The translations under genes and the position numbers were made by a program. This document shows positions 43,634 to 54,439 of a stretch of DNA of 64,000 bases, piece after piece. The notes beneath the pieces were generated by a model. It worked only from the letters and a program-made list of their open reading frames with translations, was not told the origin of the DNA and searched no databases. Each line of letters opens with the position of its first letter. The stretch's first letter is position 1. The stretch spans positions 153,858,059 to 153,922,058 of the forward strand of contig NC_081556.1 in the NCBI RefSeq assembly GCF_963082655.1, read 5' to 3'. This DNA is from Stomoxys calcitrans. Taxonomy: Eukaryota > Arthropoda > Insecta > Diptera > Muscidae.

Positions 43634-44660
43634 TTTGGAGCCATTTATTTTGGGGCCATTTATTTTGGAGCCTTTTATTTTGGGGCCAATTATATAGGGG
43701 CATTTATTTTGGAGCCATTTATTTTGGGGCCATTTATTTTGGGGCCATTTATTTTGGGGCCATTTATTTTGGGGCCATTTATTTTGGAGCCATTTAGTTT
43801 AGAGCCATTTATTTTGGAGCCATTTATTTTGGGCCATTTTTTTTGGGCCATTTAATTTGGAGCCATTTATTTTGGGCCCATTTATTTTGGAGCCTTTTAT
43901 TTTGGAGCCATTTATTTTGGGGCCATTTATTTTGGGGCCATTTATTTTGGGGCCATTTATTTTGGGGCCATTTATTTTGGGCCCTTTTATTTTGGAGCCA
44001 TTTGTTTTGGAGCCATTTATTTAGGGGCCATTTATTTTGGAGCCATTTATTTTGGGGCCATTTATTTTAGGGCTATTTATTTTGGGGCCATTTGTTTTGG
44101 GGCCATTTATTTTGGGGTCTATTTATTTTGGGATCCATTTATTTTGGGGCCATTTATTTTGGAGCCATTTATTTTGGGGCCATTTATTTTGGGGCCATTT
44201 ATTTTGGGCCCATTTATTTTGGGGCCATTTATTTTGGGGCCATTTATTTTGGGGTCATTTATTTTTGGGCCATTTATTTTGGGCCATTTATTTTTGGGCC
44301 ATTTATTTTGGGGCCATTTATTTTGGAGCCATTTATTTTGGGGCCATTTATTTTGGGGCCATTTATTTTAGGGCCATTTATTTTGGGGCCATTTATTTTG
44401 GGGCCATTTATTTTGGAGCCATTTATTTTGGGCCATTTACTTTGGTGCCATTTATTTTGAGGCCATTTATTTTTTGGGCCATTTATTTTGGGGCCATTTA
44501 TTTTGGGGCCATTTATTTTGGAACCTTTTATTTTGGAGCCATTTATTTTGGGGCCATTTGTTTTGGGGCCATTTTTGTTTTGGGGCCATTTGTTTTGGGG
44601 CCATTTGTTTTGGGGCCATTTGTTTTGGGGCCATTTTTTTTTGGGATAATTTTTTTTTTG
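43634..44660. repeat. 15-bp tandem array of about 1 kb
   Basis: The unit is GGGGCCATTTATTTT, with variants such as GGAGCCATTTATTTT and GGGCCCATTTATTTT, in roughly 65-70 copies. Since 15 is a multiple of three, five-residue peptide repeats (ILGPF, FWGHL, YFGAI) remain open in three frames, the longest 209 codons. Copies near both edges are more diverged. No promoter or start context suggests translation; it is best read as a minisatellite. Confidence 0.95.
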
Positions 44661-47600
44661 GGATAATTTTTCATAATGCCAAAGCAGCCCAAATTTGGGT
44701 ATATTTTCTTTTACAATTAGGGGCCCACTGTCATGTCATGTCAATTAAAAAATTTGAAAATTAGATAATTTAAAAAAAATTTTTCTCTCTCTACATGAAA
44801 TAGTTATGAAGTTTGTGTCTTTGCTCGAATTTTTCCTTATGTTTTTTCAGTGTATATTCATATATGCAATTTTTGTATTCATGTGCTGATTGAACATTTA
44901 GTAAAGTTGTTATAGCCATTTTTGCAATTGTTTCCCCCACTCCCCCCCGCACAACCCCCCAAAGTCTTAAATTAATTGGAAAAAGGTATTAATAATACAA
45001 AAATTGCACACATTTTTATTTTTGCCAAGTGCCATGTTGTGTGGTGTCAGTCAGTTTACTGAGACTAAGTGCCATAGAAATAAAACACATATGTTTTTTT
45101 TTGTAATTCATTTTACATGTATTTTTTGTTGGTATTTTGTTGAAGGAGTTGGGGCAACAGCAGCCAGTTAAGGCAGACAATCGCGTTTACGTTTTTTTTG
45201 TATCTTTAGAGTGTGGTATCAACAAAAGTTGTGCATGTTTTGTTGTTGTTTTTCTTTTTTCATCGAAAAAAAAGAGACACTGTAGCGAGGCTACGATTGT
45301 CAGTTTGCATGGCACTCTAGGTAGTTGTGCGCCAACGCAATCTTCTCTTAGCCACAATATATGGCTTATGAGGGTTTGTTGAATTTTTATTCGCATATTT
45401 GTTAGATGGTGTTCTTACCTACTCAAGTTATAGATGGAATTACAAGCCATGGCATTATAACATTCTAAAGTTTTGCTGAGGAGTAGTTGAAGGGGATTGT
45501 ATATATCTGTGTGAAACTTTTAAGTGAATTGCATACTGGGGCTTTGTGTTTCAAAAGGTCATTCCATAGTTCTCAACATAGGAAAACTTTTAAAGCTGTC
45601 AAACGGTGATATCATTGGTCAGCTTAAATTAAAATTTACAAGTGGGATTTTTTTCTTTATTTTCTTATCTTCTGACATAGATTTTGTTTAGTGTTTAATT
45701 CGTTTTTTTTTCAAATTATTTCTTGTTATTATTTTTTTTTTCTAACTGGCATTCATTATCCATGTTCAGCATATTAACCCATCATTAAAATCTGCCTTCA
45801 TCGGGTTTGCTGTTTTTGGTGTGTGTGTGTGTGTGAGTGTGTGTGCTATTGTTGATGTTGCGCCTTGTTGTTTTGTTGATATTGTCGCTGATGGTGATGT
45901 TGATTATGGAAACTAGCAAAAGCGGACACCATGTGAGTGAGTTCCAACAACCACATGGTTGTTTGGCACGCCGGTTAGGTTAGGTTTTAGTTTTTAGTTT
46001 TTGTTTAGCTTAGAGCGGCCAAACAGCTGATCATCACAGTGCAGTGCATTCAAAACTTCAGAAACAGAAGAAGAAATGTAGGAAAATAAAAAAAAACTTG
46101 GAAGAAGCACATGGCAGTTTGACTGGTCGTCGTCGTCGTCGTCGGTAGGTTGGCTGACTGGCTGTTTGGTTGGTTGGCTGGCTGGCTGGGTAGTTTGGCA
46201 GAGTTAGGTTGTCTGTTGCGCCAGTCACTCAATCGCGTAGTACACTCAAAACAAGTCATCTCTTACACACAATCCAAATGCCGCCAAGATACGATGTGAG
46301 GCGGCGATACTCCATATGCCGATATGAACAAAACAACACAACACAACAAACGGGTTAGGTTGACTGATTTAGGGCCAAACAAGTACCGTAACCTGAAAAT
46401 GAGTAAGGCACAGAATATAAAAAAAACAACAACAGCCATACACTTAATAATAACATCAGCAACATTGGAGTATTGGCAGCAACAACAGCAACATCAACAG
46501 CCACCGCTACGCCAACAGCATATGTAGAATCAACAACAATCCGAGATTTGTTTACAAGGCAGACATTCCTACCAAACCACCAGCTGATCATCAAGACTGT
46601 GGAACTAAGCCTGTCTGCCGGGAAGTTGTTGAGGTGGGTTTTTTTGCTTCTTATTTTTATTTTGTCTGGGGCTGGTATTTTCTTGTTTGGTTTAATTTTG
46701 TCTAGAGCCCAAGCTGTTTACAGGTATTTAGCACAACAATAATAGAAAAACACTTTGGTTTTTAGTTGTGCAGAATTTGCTCTAATAGCAAAAACTTGAA
46801 TTTGTTTTTGTATTTCATTCATTAGCAGCTTAGTGGGGCACTTAGTCATCCAGTCAGCTTGTCAGCCACTCATCATATTTTCAAACTTGACGATTTCCAT
46901 CATTATGGGCATTGTTGACAAACCCCTCTCTGGCTGTAAGCTGTTTGTTGGTGTGTGCTGGCATTGTGATTACAATGCCAACCCAACCCATAAATCTGAA
47001 AGTTATTTTTCGTTGATTACCAAGCAATGAGTTGTTGAATTTTTATTCTGTTTTGCCGTTTATTTTCTATTTTTTGCGTGTTCTTTGTTTTAGATACAAT
47101 TAAAAATTGTTAATAATTATAGAGAGGGGTTTTTTTCCTGCTTTTTATTCGATAGCTGGGGGAAATATAATGTTTATATTTCTCCATGTCTATGAATGAG
47201 TTGAAATAGATGAAGCCTTGGGGGGTTTTTGCAAGATGAAATGGAATTTTCTTTAGCAATTACTTATATAAACAGACGTGGTGTGGAATGGGTAAAATTA
47301 TAAACTTGAAAGAGATTGCTATCTTTACACTGGGCAACAAGGTTTTGTAATGTAGTTGTAAACAAAGCATGAAGTCTTAATCCATTAATGCCGAATGGTT
47401 AGATACCAAAAATACCCAAAAATAGAGCTGTCTTGGCAAAAGTCTGATGGTGTTAGGGTAGAGGTATTCAAATAAATGATGTGTTAGGGAAGAGTTACCG
47501 TCCTTATAGGTCTAATAATAGATGTAGCCCCATATTAACAGTTCCGCAGTGTTGCCAAATCGAAAAATCATGGAAAAAATTCTGAAACTTTTGAACAGAT

Positions 47601-47689
47601 AGAGATATGTACACGAAACTCAACGTAATCAAAACTGTCTGGGGGTGCTTAAATTTTCTGGGGGTGGTTAGCCCACCCTCTGGGGGTGG
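44661..47689. other. Single-copy block
   Basis: No transposon is recognised. A half copy of the dispersed motif lies at 44,809. GT runs occur near 45,820-45,843 and GTC/CTG-type runs near 46,124-46,145. The 46,320-46,620 stretch is CAACA/CAGCAA-rich and resembles fly leader sequence; frames there have low-complexity content and no recognisable domain. Confidence 0.5.
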
Positions 47690-48205
47690 ATCTTAAATTG
47701 TCATAAACAGTTCTTGGATCTTGACTTCTTGAGCCTCTAGAGGGCGCAATGTTCATCCGATTTAGCAGAAACTTTGCATGAAGTGTTTCGTTATGAATTC
47801 CAACAATTTAGCTTAGTAAGGTTCAAATCGGTTCATAACCTGATATAGCTGCCATATAAACCAATCTCTCGATTAAACTTATTGAGTATCTAGGGTCGCA
47901 TTTATAATCTGATTTAGTTGAAATTTTGCATGATATATTTTGTTTTGATGTCCTACATCTGTGCCAAGTACTGTCCAAATCGTTTCAAAATAGCACCCAC
48001 ATAAACCGAAATTCTTATTCGATTCGGACTGAAATTTTGTACAACGACTTCTTTTATCACCCTAAATATACGTGATCTCTCGCTTTCGCTTCTGGAGCCG
48101 CTATAGGGCGGTATCCTTATCCGATTTGGCTGAAATGTTGCACAATGACTTACACTATGGTCTTCAACATTGTATACCCTGCACCACCACTACTGTGGTA
48201 CAGGG
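47690..48205 (+). mobile_element. HINE fragment, mixed C-type
   Basis: TTGACTTCTTGAGCCTCTAG is followed by AGGGCGCAATGTTCATCCGA and GATATAGCTGCCATATAAAC, the forward version of the subfamily C unit. The right part has TATACCCTGCACC and TACAGGGTATTATAG, an inverted pair that may be the 3' end or the start of the element that follows. Confidence 0.65.
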
Positions 48206-49560
48206 TATTATAGATTTGTGCATTTGTTTGCAATGCTAAGAAGGAGAAGAGCTAGACGCATCGATAGGTTTACGGATCGGCTTAGAATCACTTTCTGATT
48301 CGATTTAGCCATGTCCGTCTGTCCTTCTGTCCCTCTGTCCTTCTGTATGTCTGTCCTTCTGTATGTCTGTCCTTCTGTATGTCTGTCCTTCTGTCTCTCT
48401 GTTCTTCTGTATGTCTGTCCTTCTGTCTGTCTGTCCATGTATTCTAGTAATCAAGGTACATGTCGCACTCCGATTTTCACAAAATTTTGCACAAGTGTCT
48501 TTTTTGGTCCAAGGACGAACGCTATTGATTTTGAAAAAAATCGGTCCAGATTTAGATATAGCCCCCATATATATATTTCATCCGATGTGGCCTTTAAAAG
48601 CTGTAGAAGCCACAGTTTTTGTCCGATCCTTACAAAATTTGGCACGAAGTGTGTTTTTTAACGACCCAAAATGCTTGGAAAATTTTTTTGAAATCGGTTC
48701 AGATTTAGATGTATCTCCCATATATAACTGTCGTCCGATTTGACCTATAAAGGCTGTAGAAGGCACAATTTTGGTTCTATCTTTACAATATTTGGAACGA
48801 AGTGCTTTTTGGGACATCCCAATATGTGTGCAAAATTTCATCATAATCGGATCAGATTTACATATAGCTTCCATATATAACTGTCGTCCGATATGCCCTT
48901 TTAAGGCTGTAGTAGCCACAATTTCGGTCCCATCCTTACAAAATTTGGCACGGAGAGTTTTATTCAACGTTATCATATGTGTGTAAAATTTTACCATAAT
49001 CGGATCAGATTTATATATAGCTCCCATGTATATCTTTCATCCGATATGCCCTTTTAAGGCTGTAGAAGGCACAATTTTGGTTCGATCTTTACAAAATTTG
49101 GCACGAATTGCTTTTTGAGACGTCCCAATATGTGTGCAAAATTTCATTATAATCGGATCAGATTTAGATATAGTTTCCATATATAACTGTCGTCCGATTT
49201 GACCTATAAAGGCTGTAGAAGGCACAATTTTGGTTTGATCTTTACAAAATTTGATACGAAGTGCTTTTTGTGATGTCCCAATATGTGGGCAAAATTTCAT
49301 CATAATCGGATCGGATTTACATATAGCTCCCATGTATATCTTTCGTCCGATATGCCCTTTTAAAGCTGTAGTAGCCACAATTTTGGTCCCATCCTTACAA
49401 AATTTGGCAGGGGCCTTTTTTTCCAACGTCCTCATAATGTGTGCAAAGTTTCATAAAAATCGGTTCAAACTTAGATATAGCTCCCCTATATATCTTTCAT
49501 TCGATATGCTCTTTTAAAGCTGTAGTAGCCACAATTTTTCATGACTTCAAAATTTCATCA
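48206..49560 (+). mobile_element. HINE subfamily E
   Basis: A GTCY-type expanded microsatellite near the left end is followed by units with CGTCCGATATGCCCTTTTAA and TCCCAATATGTGTGCAAAAT. Anchors at 48,815, 49,121 and 49,274 give 306 and 153 bp, that is two units and one unit. No hairpin end is recognised on the right. Spurious frames run through the units on both strands. Confidence 0.75.
48311..48437. repeat. 16-bp tandem expansion of GTCY microsatellite
   Basis: The unit is near CCTTCTGTATGTCTGT, repeated about seven times with variants. It occupies the position where other HINEs have a short GTCY run, so it is a local expansion of that part. Confidence 0.9.
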
Positions 49561-49682
49561 TGTCACCAAGATTGACTGAGGTCCTGCTTTCCATTATCCA
49601 GACTCAGACTTTAATCTCAATATTGTAATAATGATCCTCTCCTCCATGTGGACTAGTATATTTAAGTGGTCAAAATGAATTT

Positions 49683-50935
49683 TAATAAGTAAAAGCGTGC
49701 TTAGTTCGGCCGGGCCGAATCTTATATACCCTCCACCATGGATCGCATTTGTCGAGTTCTTCGAGTTCAGGGTATAGACCGATTCAGACCATAATTTACA
49801 CGTAAGTTGAAGGTGATGAGAGAAATCGTTGTACAAAATATCAGGAAAATCGAAATTACGACCTCTAGAGGCTCAAGAAGTGAAGATCCCAGATCGGTTT
49901 ATATGGCAGCTATGTCAGGTTATAGACCTACTAAAACCATATTTGACACAGTTGTTGGAAGTCATAACAAACCACTTCTTGCAAAGTTTCAGCCAAATCG
50001 GATAAGAATTGCGCCCTCTAGAGGCTCAATCAGTCAAGATCCCAGATCTGTTTATATGGCAGCTATATCAGGTAATGAACCGATTTGTACCAAACTTAGC
50101 GCAGTTCTTGGAACAGATACCAAAACATCACGTGCAAAATTTAAGTCAAATCGGATGAGAATTTTACCCTGTAGAGACTCAAGAAGTCAAGACCCAAGAT
50201 CGGTTTATATGGCAGTTATATCAGGTTATCGACCGATTAGTATCATACTTGGCACAGATGTTGGATATCAAATTTCATTCCAATCGGTTAGGAATTGCGC
50301 CCTCTAGAGGTTCAAGAAGTCAAGACCCAAGATCGGTTTATATGGCAGCTATATCAGGTTATCGACCGATTTGAATCATACTTGGCATAATTGTTGGATA
50401 TCATTACAAAACACGGCGTGCAAAATTTCATTCCAATCGGATAGGAATTGCGCCCTCTAGAGGCTTAAGAAGTCAAGACCCAAGATCGGTTTATATGGTA
50501 GCTATATCAGGTTATAGACTGATTTGAATCATACTTGGCACAATTGTTGGATATCATAACAAAACACGTCGTGCAAAATTTCATTCCAATCGGATAAGAA
50601 TTGCGTCCTCTAGAGGCTCAAGAAGTCAAGACCCAAGATCGGTTTATATGGCAGCTATATCAAAACATGGACCGATATGGCCCATTTACAATCCCAACCG
50701 ACCTTCACTAATAAGAAGTATTTGTGCAAAATTTCAAGCGGATAGCTTTACTCGTTTGAAAGTTAGCGTGCTTTCGACAGACGGATGGACGGACAGACGG
50801 ACGGACATGGCTAGATCGACATGAAATGTCACAACGATCAAAATATATATACTTTATGGGGTCTCAAATGAATATTTCGAGTAGCTACAAACAGAATGAC
50901 GAAATTAGTATACACCCATCCTATGGTGGAGGTGG
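49683..50935 (-). mobile_element. HINE subfamily C, copy C2, nearly complete
   Basis: The left edge reads AAGTAAAAGCGTGCTTAG, TTCGGCCGGGCCGAATC and TATACCCTCCACCATGG. Units share GCGCCCTCTAGAGGCTCAAG and GATCGGTTTATATGGCAGCT; anchors at 50,331, 50,484 and 50,637 are exactly 153 bp apart, one earlier interval is 133. The right edge has GGACAGACGGACGGACATGG and CCATCCTATGGTGGAGG, inverted to the left TATACCCTCCACC. Each unit has a CCTCTAGAGG palindrome. Confidence 0.85.
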
Positions 50936-52500
50936 GCCAGAGTGTCCCAATGTCTAATGTTATAATATTATGGGAATAGTGTTCGTATTTGCTTCAAGTT
51001 CGTTTCTTAAGTCTTTTGTTTTCAAAAATGTTACTTAGTACCCTTTTTGTAAAAAAATCATATTATCAGAAATTCTCGATTTTTTTTCTATATTCCCTTT
51101 CAATTTTTTTTTTGTTTTTCAAAACCTTTTTGTCTTTAAAATTGTAAAAAAATTATGAAACAAGAAAATTGAAAAAAAAACTTAAATTTTCTCACCAATC
51201 TGGAATGGTCTAAAACCAATAATTTTCTGTGATAATTTGCTATAACAATAAACACCTGTCTCTTGTTTCATAGGTCTGTTGCTCATAGGCATCAGCATCA
51301 ATGCTGCAGAAGGAGTAAATGAACAAACAATGTACTTGTCGTCACATTTCCCTTGAGACTTTCCGAGATACTTGAATGGGCACAGAAAATGCTGCATGCA
51401 GGAATTTTCATCATTACCTTTCACAAATTACTGATGTTTCTGTCTTGGCGAGTGACTATTGTCTCTTTTATGATGACAATGCTCAAGACCATGATGGTGG
51501 AGGCCTATGGTGGAGATGATAGTTTTTGTTAGTGCGAGCGCTCGCACTGTTCTTGCAAGTATTTCACTGATTTCGATTTGATGTCAACATTCCATAGACA
51601 TAACTTAACATAACAACAACAGCAACAACAACAAGCATGAAACCTTCAAGCCGAGGAGGTAAAAACATGAACAACATTGGCACAATCATCATCTTCATTT
51701 TTATTGCTATCATCATCATTGTTGTATTTGCGACAACCTAAACTCGGTTGATTATTTCTTTCTTTCTTTTAAATGTGTGTTTTTTTTCTTTTGTTGTTGT
51801 GTCCCCGTCGTTGTTGCTTGTTTTGTACGCTAATAAAATGTTAAAATAATTGCATTTGTAAAATAAGCACAAGTGATGATGATGCTGCTGCTGCTGCTTC
51901 TGGCCAAGCACAAAAAGATGCTGCTTCAAAAGAGGAAAATAAATAAAAACTGCAATAAATGGTCAGAGAGACCATTTACGTTAAATAAAAATGGCAACAG
52001 CAACAGCAATACAATATGCAGCGGGGGGAGAAACAGCAAAGAAAAAATAACCCAAGCCAACTATCATCAACCCAAAAGGGTCTTCGAGAAGTTTTGTTTT
52101 TGTTTCGTTGGCCAAATATGGTAGGAAATTACCAAGGTATTCAATCTTGACCACTTTTGCTTTGACATACCATTCCCAAGACCAACCATACAACGTTGCA
52201 TCGTTGTTAGGGGACATCATATGGTCTGTGGAGAAAGGAAACGCTTCTTTTTTATCATCAACTTGGTCATTCTTAAACAAAAATACGAAGTAGGTTGGGA
52301 AATGGTAACGAAACACAAGCTTAACTTGTCGCCTAACTTTTGCGGTGCAAGGTAAAGTTTAGAAAAGTAATGAAGAAGTTTGAGAAATTTAATAATGATA
52401 TTTTTTGATTTGAGAAATATACTAGTTCCAGCTAATAGCCATCCTGTAGGGTTTTCCAACAAGAAGTGTTATTTTGAATCATCCGGTATGGTCCTGTAAG
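50936..52500. other. Single-copy block
   Basis: The last dispersed-motif copy lies at 50,996-51,023. A CTG run at about 51,881-51,896 and CAACA-rich DNA at 51,608-51,630 are present. The frame on the minus strand at 51,981-52,316 shows no domain I recognise. Confidence 0.5.
51531..51548. repeat. Perfect 18-bp GC-rich palindrome
   Basis: AGTGCGAGCGCTCGCACT is its own reverse complement and lies in single-copy DNA. It could be a dimeric protein-binding site or chance; nothing else marks it. Confidence 0.85.
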
Positions 52501-52589
52501 CGTGGCACAGTGGGAGAAAATCGAAAAAAAAAATAACAAATATACCGCCTGCGATCGGGTAGAGATATCTCTTTGAAATTTGAAAGAAA

Positions 52590-53545
52590 ACAAGATCCCA
52601 AATCGGTTAATATGGCAGCTATATCTGGTTATGAACCGATTTGAAACTTATTTGACACAGTTGTTGAAAGTAAGAATGAAATACCTCTTGCAAAATTTCA
52701 GCCAAATCGGATAAGAATTGCGCACTCTAGAGGCTCAGGAAGTCAAGACCCAAGATCGGTTTATATGACAGCCATATCAGGTTATGGACCGATTAGAACC
52801 ATACTTGGCGCAGTTATTGGATATCGTAACAAAACACGTCGTGCAAAATTTCATTCCAATCGGATAAGAATTGCGCTCTGTAGAGGCTCAAGAAGTCAAG
52901 TCCCCAGATCTGTTTATATGGCAGCTATATCAGGTTATGGACCGATTTGAACCATACTTGGCACCGATGTTGGATATCATAACAAAACGCGTCGTGCGTC
53001 CCAATCGGATAAGAATTGCGCACTCTAGAGGCTCAAGAAGTCAAGACCCAAGATCTGTTTATATGGCAGCTATATCAGGTTATGGACCGATTTAAACTAT
53101 TCTTCGCACAGTTGTTGGAAGTCATAATTAAATACCTCATACAAAATTTCAGCCAAATCGGATAAGAATTGCGCCCTGTAGAGGCTCAAGAAGTCAAGAC
53201 CCTAGATCGGTTTACGTGGCAGCTATATCAGGTTATGGACCAATTTGAACCATACATGGCACACTTGTTGGATATCATAACAAAACGCGTCGTGCAAAAT
53301 TTCATTCCAATCGGATAAGAATTGCGCACTCTAGAGGATCAAGAAGTCAAGACCCTAGATTGGTTTATATGGCAGCTATATCAAAACATGGACCGATAAA
53401 TGGGCCATTTACAATACCAACCGATCTACACTAATTATTAGTATTTGTGCAAAATTTCAAGCGGCTCAGACGAATATTTTGAGTAGGTACAAACAGAATG
53501 ACGAAATTAGTATACCCCCATCCTATGGTGGAGGGTATATATATT
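52590..53545 (-). mobile_element. HINE subfamily C copy inside Transib T3
   Basis: AAACAAG at 52,584 is followed directly by unit sequence (GATCCCAAATCGGTTAATAT), so the hairpin part is deleted. Units with GCGCACTCTAGAGGCTCAAG continue to CCATCCTATGGTGGAGGGTA. It lies wholly within T3 and is younger than it. Confidence 0.8.
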
Positions 53546-53559
53546 AAAATTATAGATAA

Positions 53560-53880
53560 TTTTTTCTATAAAAACTAATCATTGAAAATAGTTTTTTTGA
53601 CCAATTTTCAAAAACTCCTCCCCCTTACCCAAATTTTCAAAAACGCCATATCTCGGAGATGAATGCACCGATTTTGAACGAATTTTTGTATGCCACCTTA
53701 TGATACCCCAAAACACGAAATTGGTATAAAAAAGTGGGGGTCAAATAACCTGGGGGGACGCCCCACCCGGGCGGACATGTTTACCGATTGCGACAATATG
53801 GGTATCAAACGAAAGGTATTTAAGAGTAGAGTGAGAATTTGGTATACAAATTTCACCCTAAATGTTCGGCGGGGTCAAAA
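53560..53880 (+). mobile_element. Helitron fragment inside Transib T3
   Basis: AAACGCCATATCTCGGAGAT, TATGCCACCTTATGATACCC and GGGTATCAAACGAAAGGTAT match the 5' part of Helitron copy B4. The CTAG end is missing. Confidence 0.75.
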
Positions 53881-54439
53881 TTGCAAAAAAAAAAATATAA
53901 ATGTCGAATATTTCCGAATCCAGATCGGGCAAAGATATCTCTTTGAAATGTGAAATGGTTAGAGCTGAGGTATTGCTAACACCTCATGATTTTGAAAATT
54001 GCAAGTTCTTGGCTTGTCCCGGCGGGGATTTTTGAGCACTATCTCGCAAAAAAATTTGGAAATCGGACCACAAACAAAGATTTATAATACCAAGATGGCA
54101 CACTTAAGGGGCCTGTCAAAAGGCGCCGGGACAACCCAAGGCCTTGCAATTTTCAAAATCATGAGGTGTTAGCAAGACCTCAGCTCTAACCATTTAAAAT
54201 TTCAAAGAGATATCTCTGCCCGATCTCACACGGCATATTTTTTTGGTAGCTTTTTTCGATTTTCTCCCACTGTGCGTGGCCGAGGTGGCTATTTGGCTGA
54301 TGTTCTTTTACATTCACGGCACACTTTCCATTTAAGTATGAAGTAAACACATGATCATTTATCTCAAAAAATTGAATTTTTCTTTGAATACCAAAATAAC
54401 ATCCCTAACTGGAAATTCTTCCCCGGAAGGAAGGGAAAA

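Larger units (their letters stand above)
8491..51023 (+). repeat. Dispersed same-strand motif of about 26 bp, ~17 copies
   Basis: The core GTKTCTTAAGTCTTTTGT, preceded by AAGTTT or AAGTTC, occurs on the + strand at 9,389; 18,750; 22,029; 22,089; 22,175; 22,230; 22,379; 22,436; 22,538; 28,011; 38,720; 39,117; 39,235 (weak); 42,378; 42,688; 44,809 (half) and 50,996. A weaker candidate is at 9,838. The only minus-strand candidate is 8,491-8,506 (GAAAAGACTTGAGAAA). Outside the 22-kb cluster the flanks are not similar, so these are not copies of one long transposon. None was found before 8 kb or after 51.1 kb. I do not recognise it. Possibilities are a conserved DNA- or RNA-binding site reiterated across one regulatory domain or transcript, or remnants of a very short element. 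Confidence 0.75.
52506..54274. mobile_element. Transib-like transposon, copy T3, foldback, with nested elements
   Basis: Ends CACAGTGGGAGAAAATCG and CGATTTTCTCCCACTGTG match over 24 bp. The 5-bp duplication CGTGG is exact (52,501-52,505 and 54,275-54,279). About 100-bp inverted arms, 53,921-54,024 and 54,122-54,224, share GAGATATCTCTTTGAAAT-type and ATTGCTAACACCTCATG-type blocks around a loop of about 97 bp. A HINE and a Helitron piece were inserted in the left arm. No transposase is encoded. Confidence 0.85.

Noticed and set aside
44037..44666. 209-codon open frame of repeated ILGPF-type peptides
   Set aside because: It is produced by the 15-bp tandem unit, open in several frames, with no start context or neighbouring gene.
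46473..46742. 89-codon frame with a hydrophobic C-terminal half
   Set aside because: Resembles a membrane segment, but the N-terminal half is a CAACAG repeat translation and nothing supports a gene.
49037..49435. 132-codon minus frame and overlapping plus frames
   Set aside because: Open through E-type minisatellite units on both strands; spurious.
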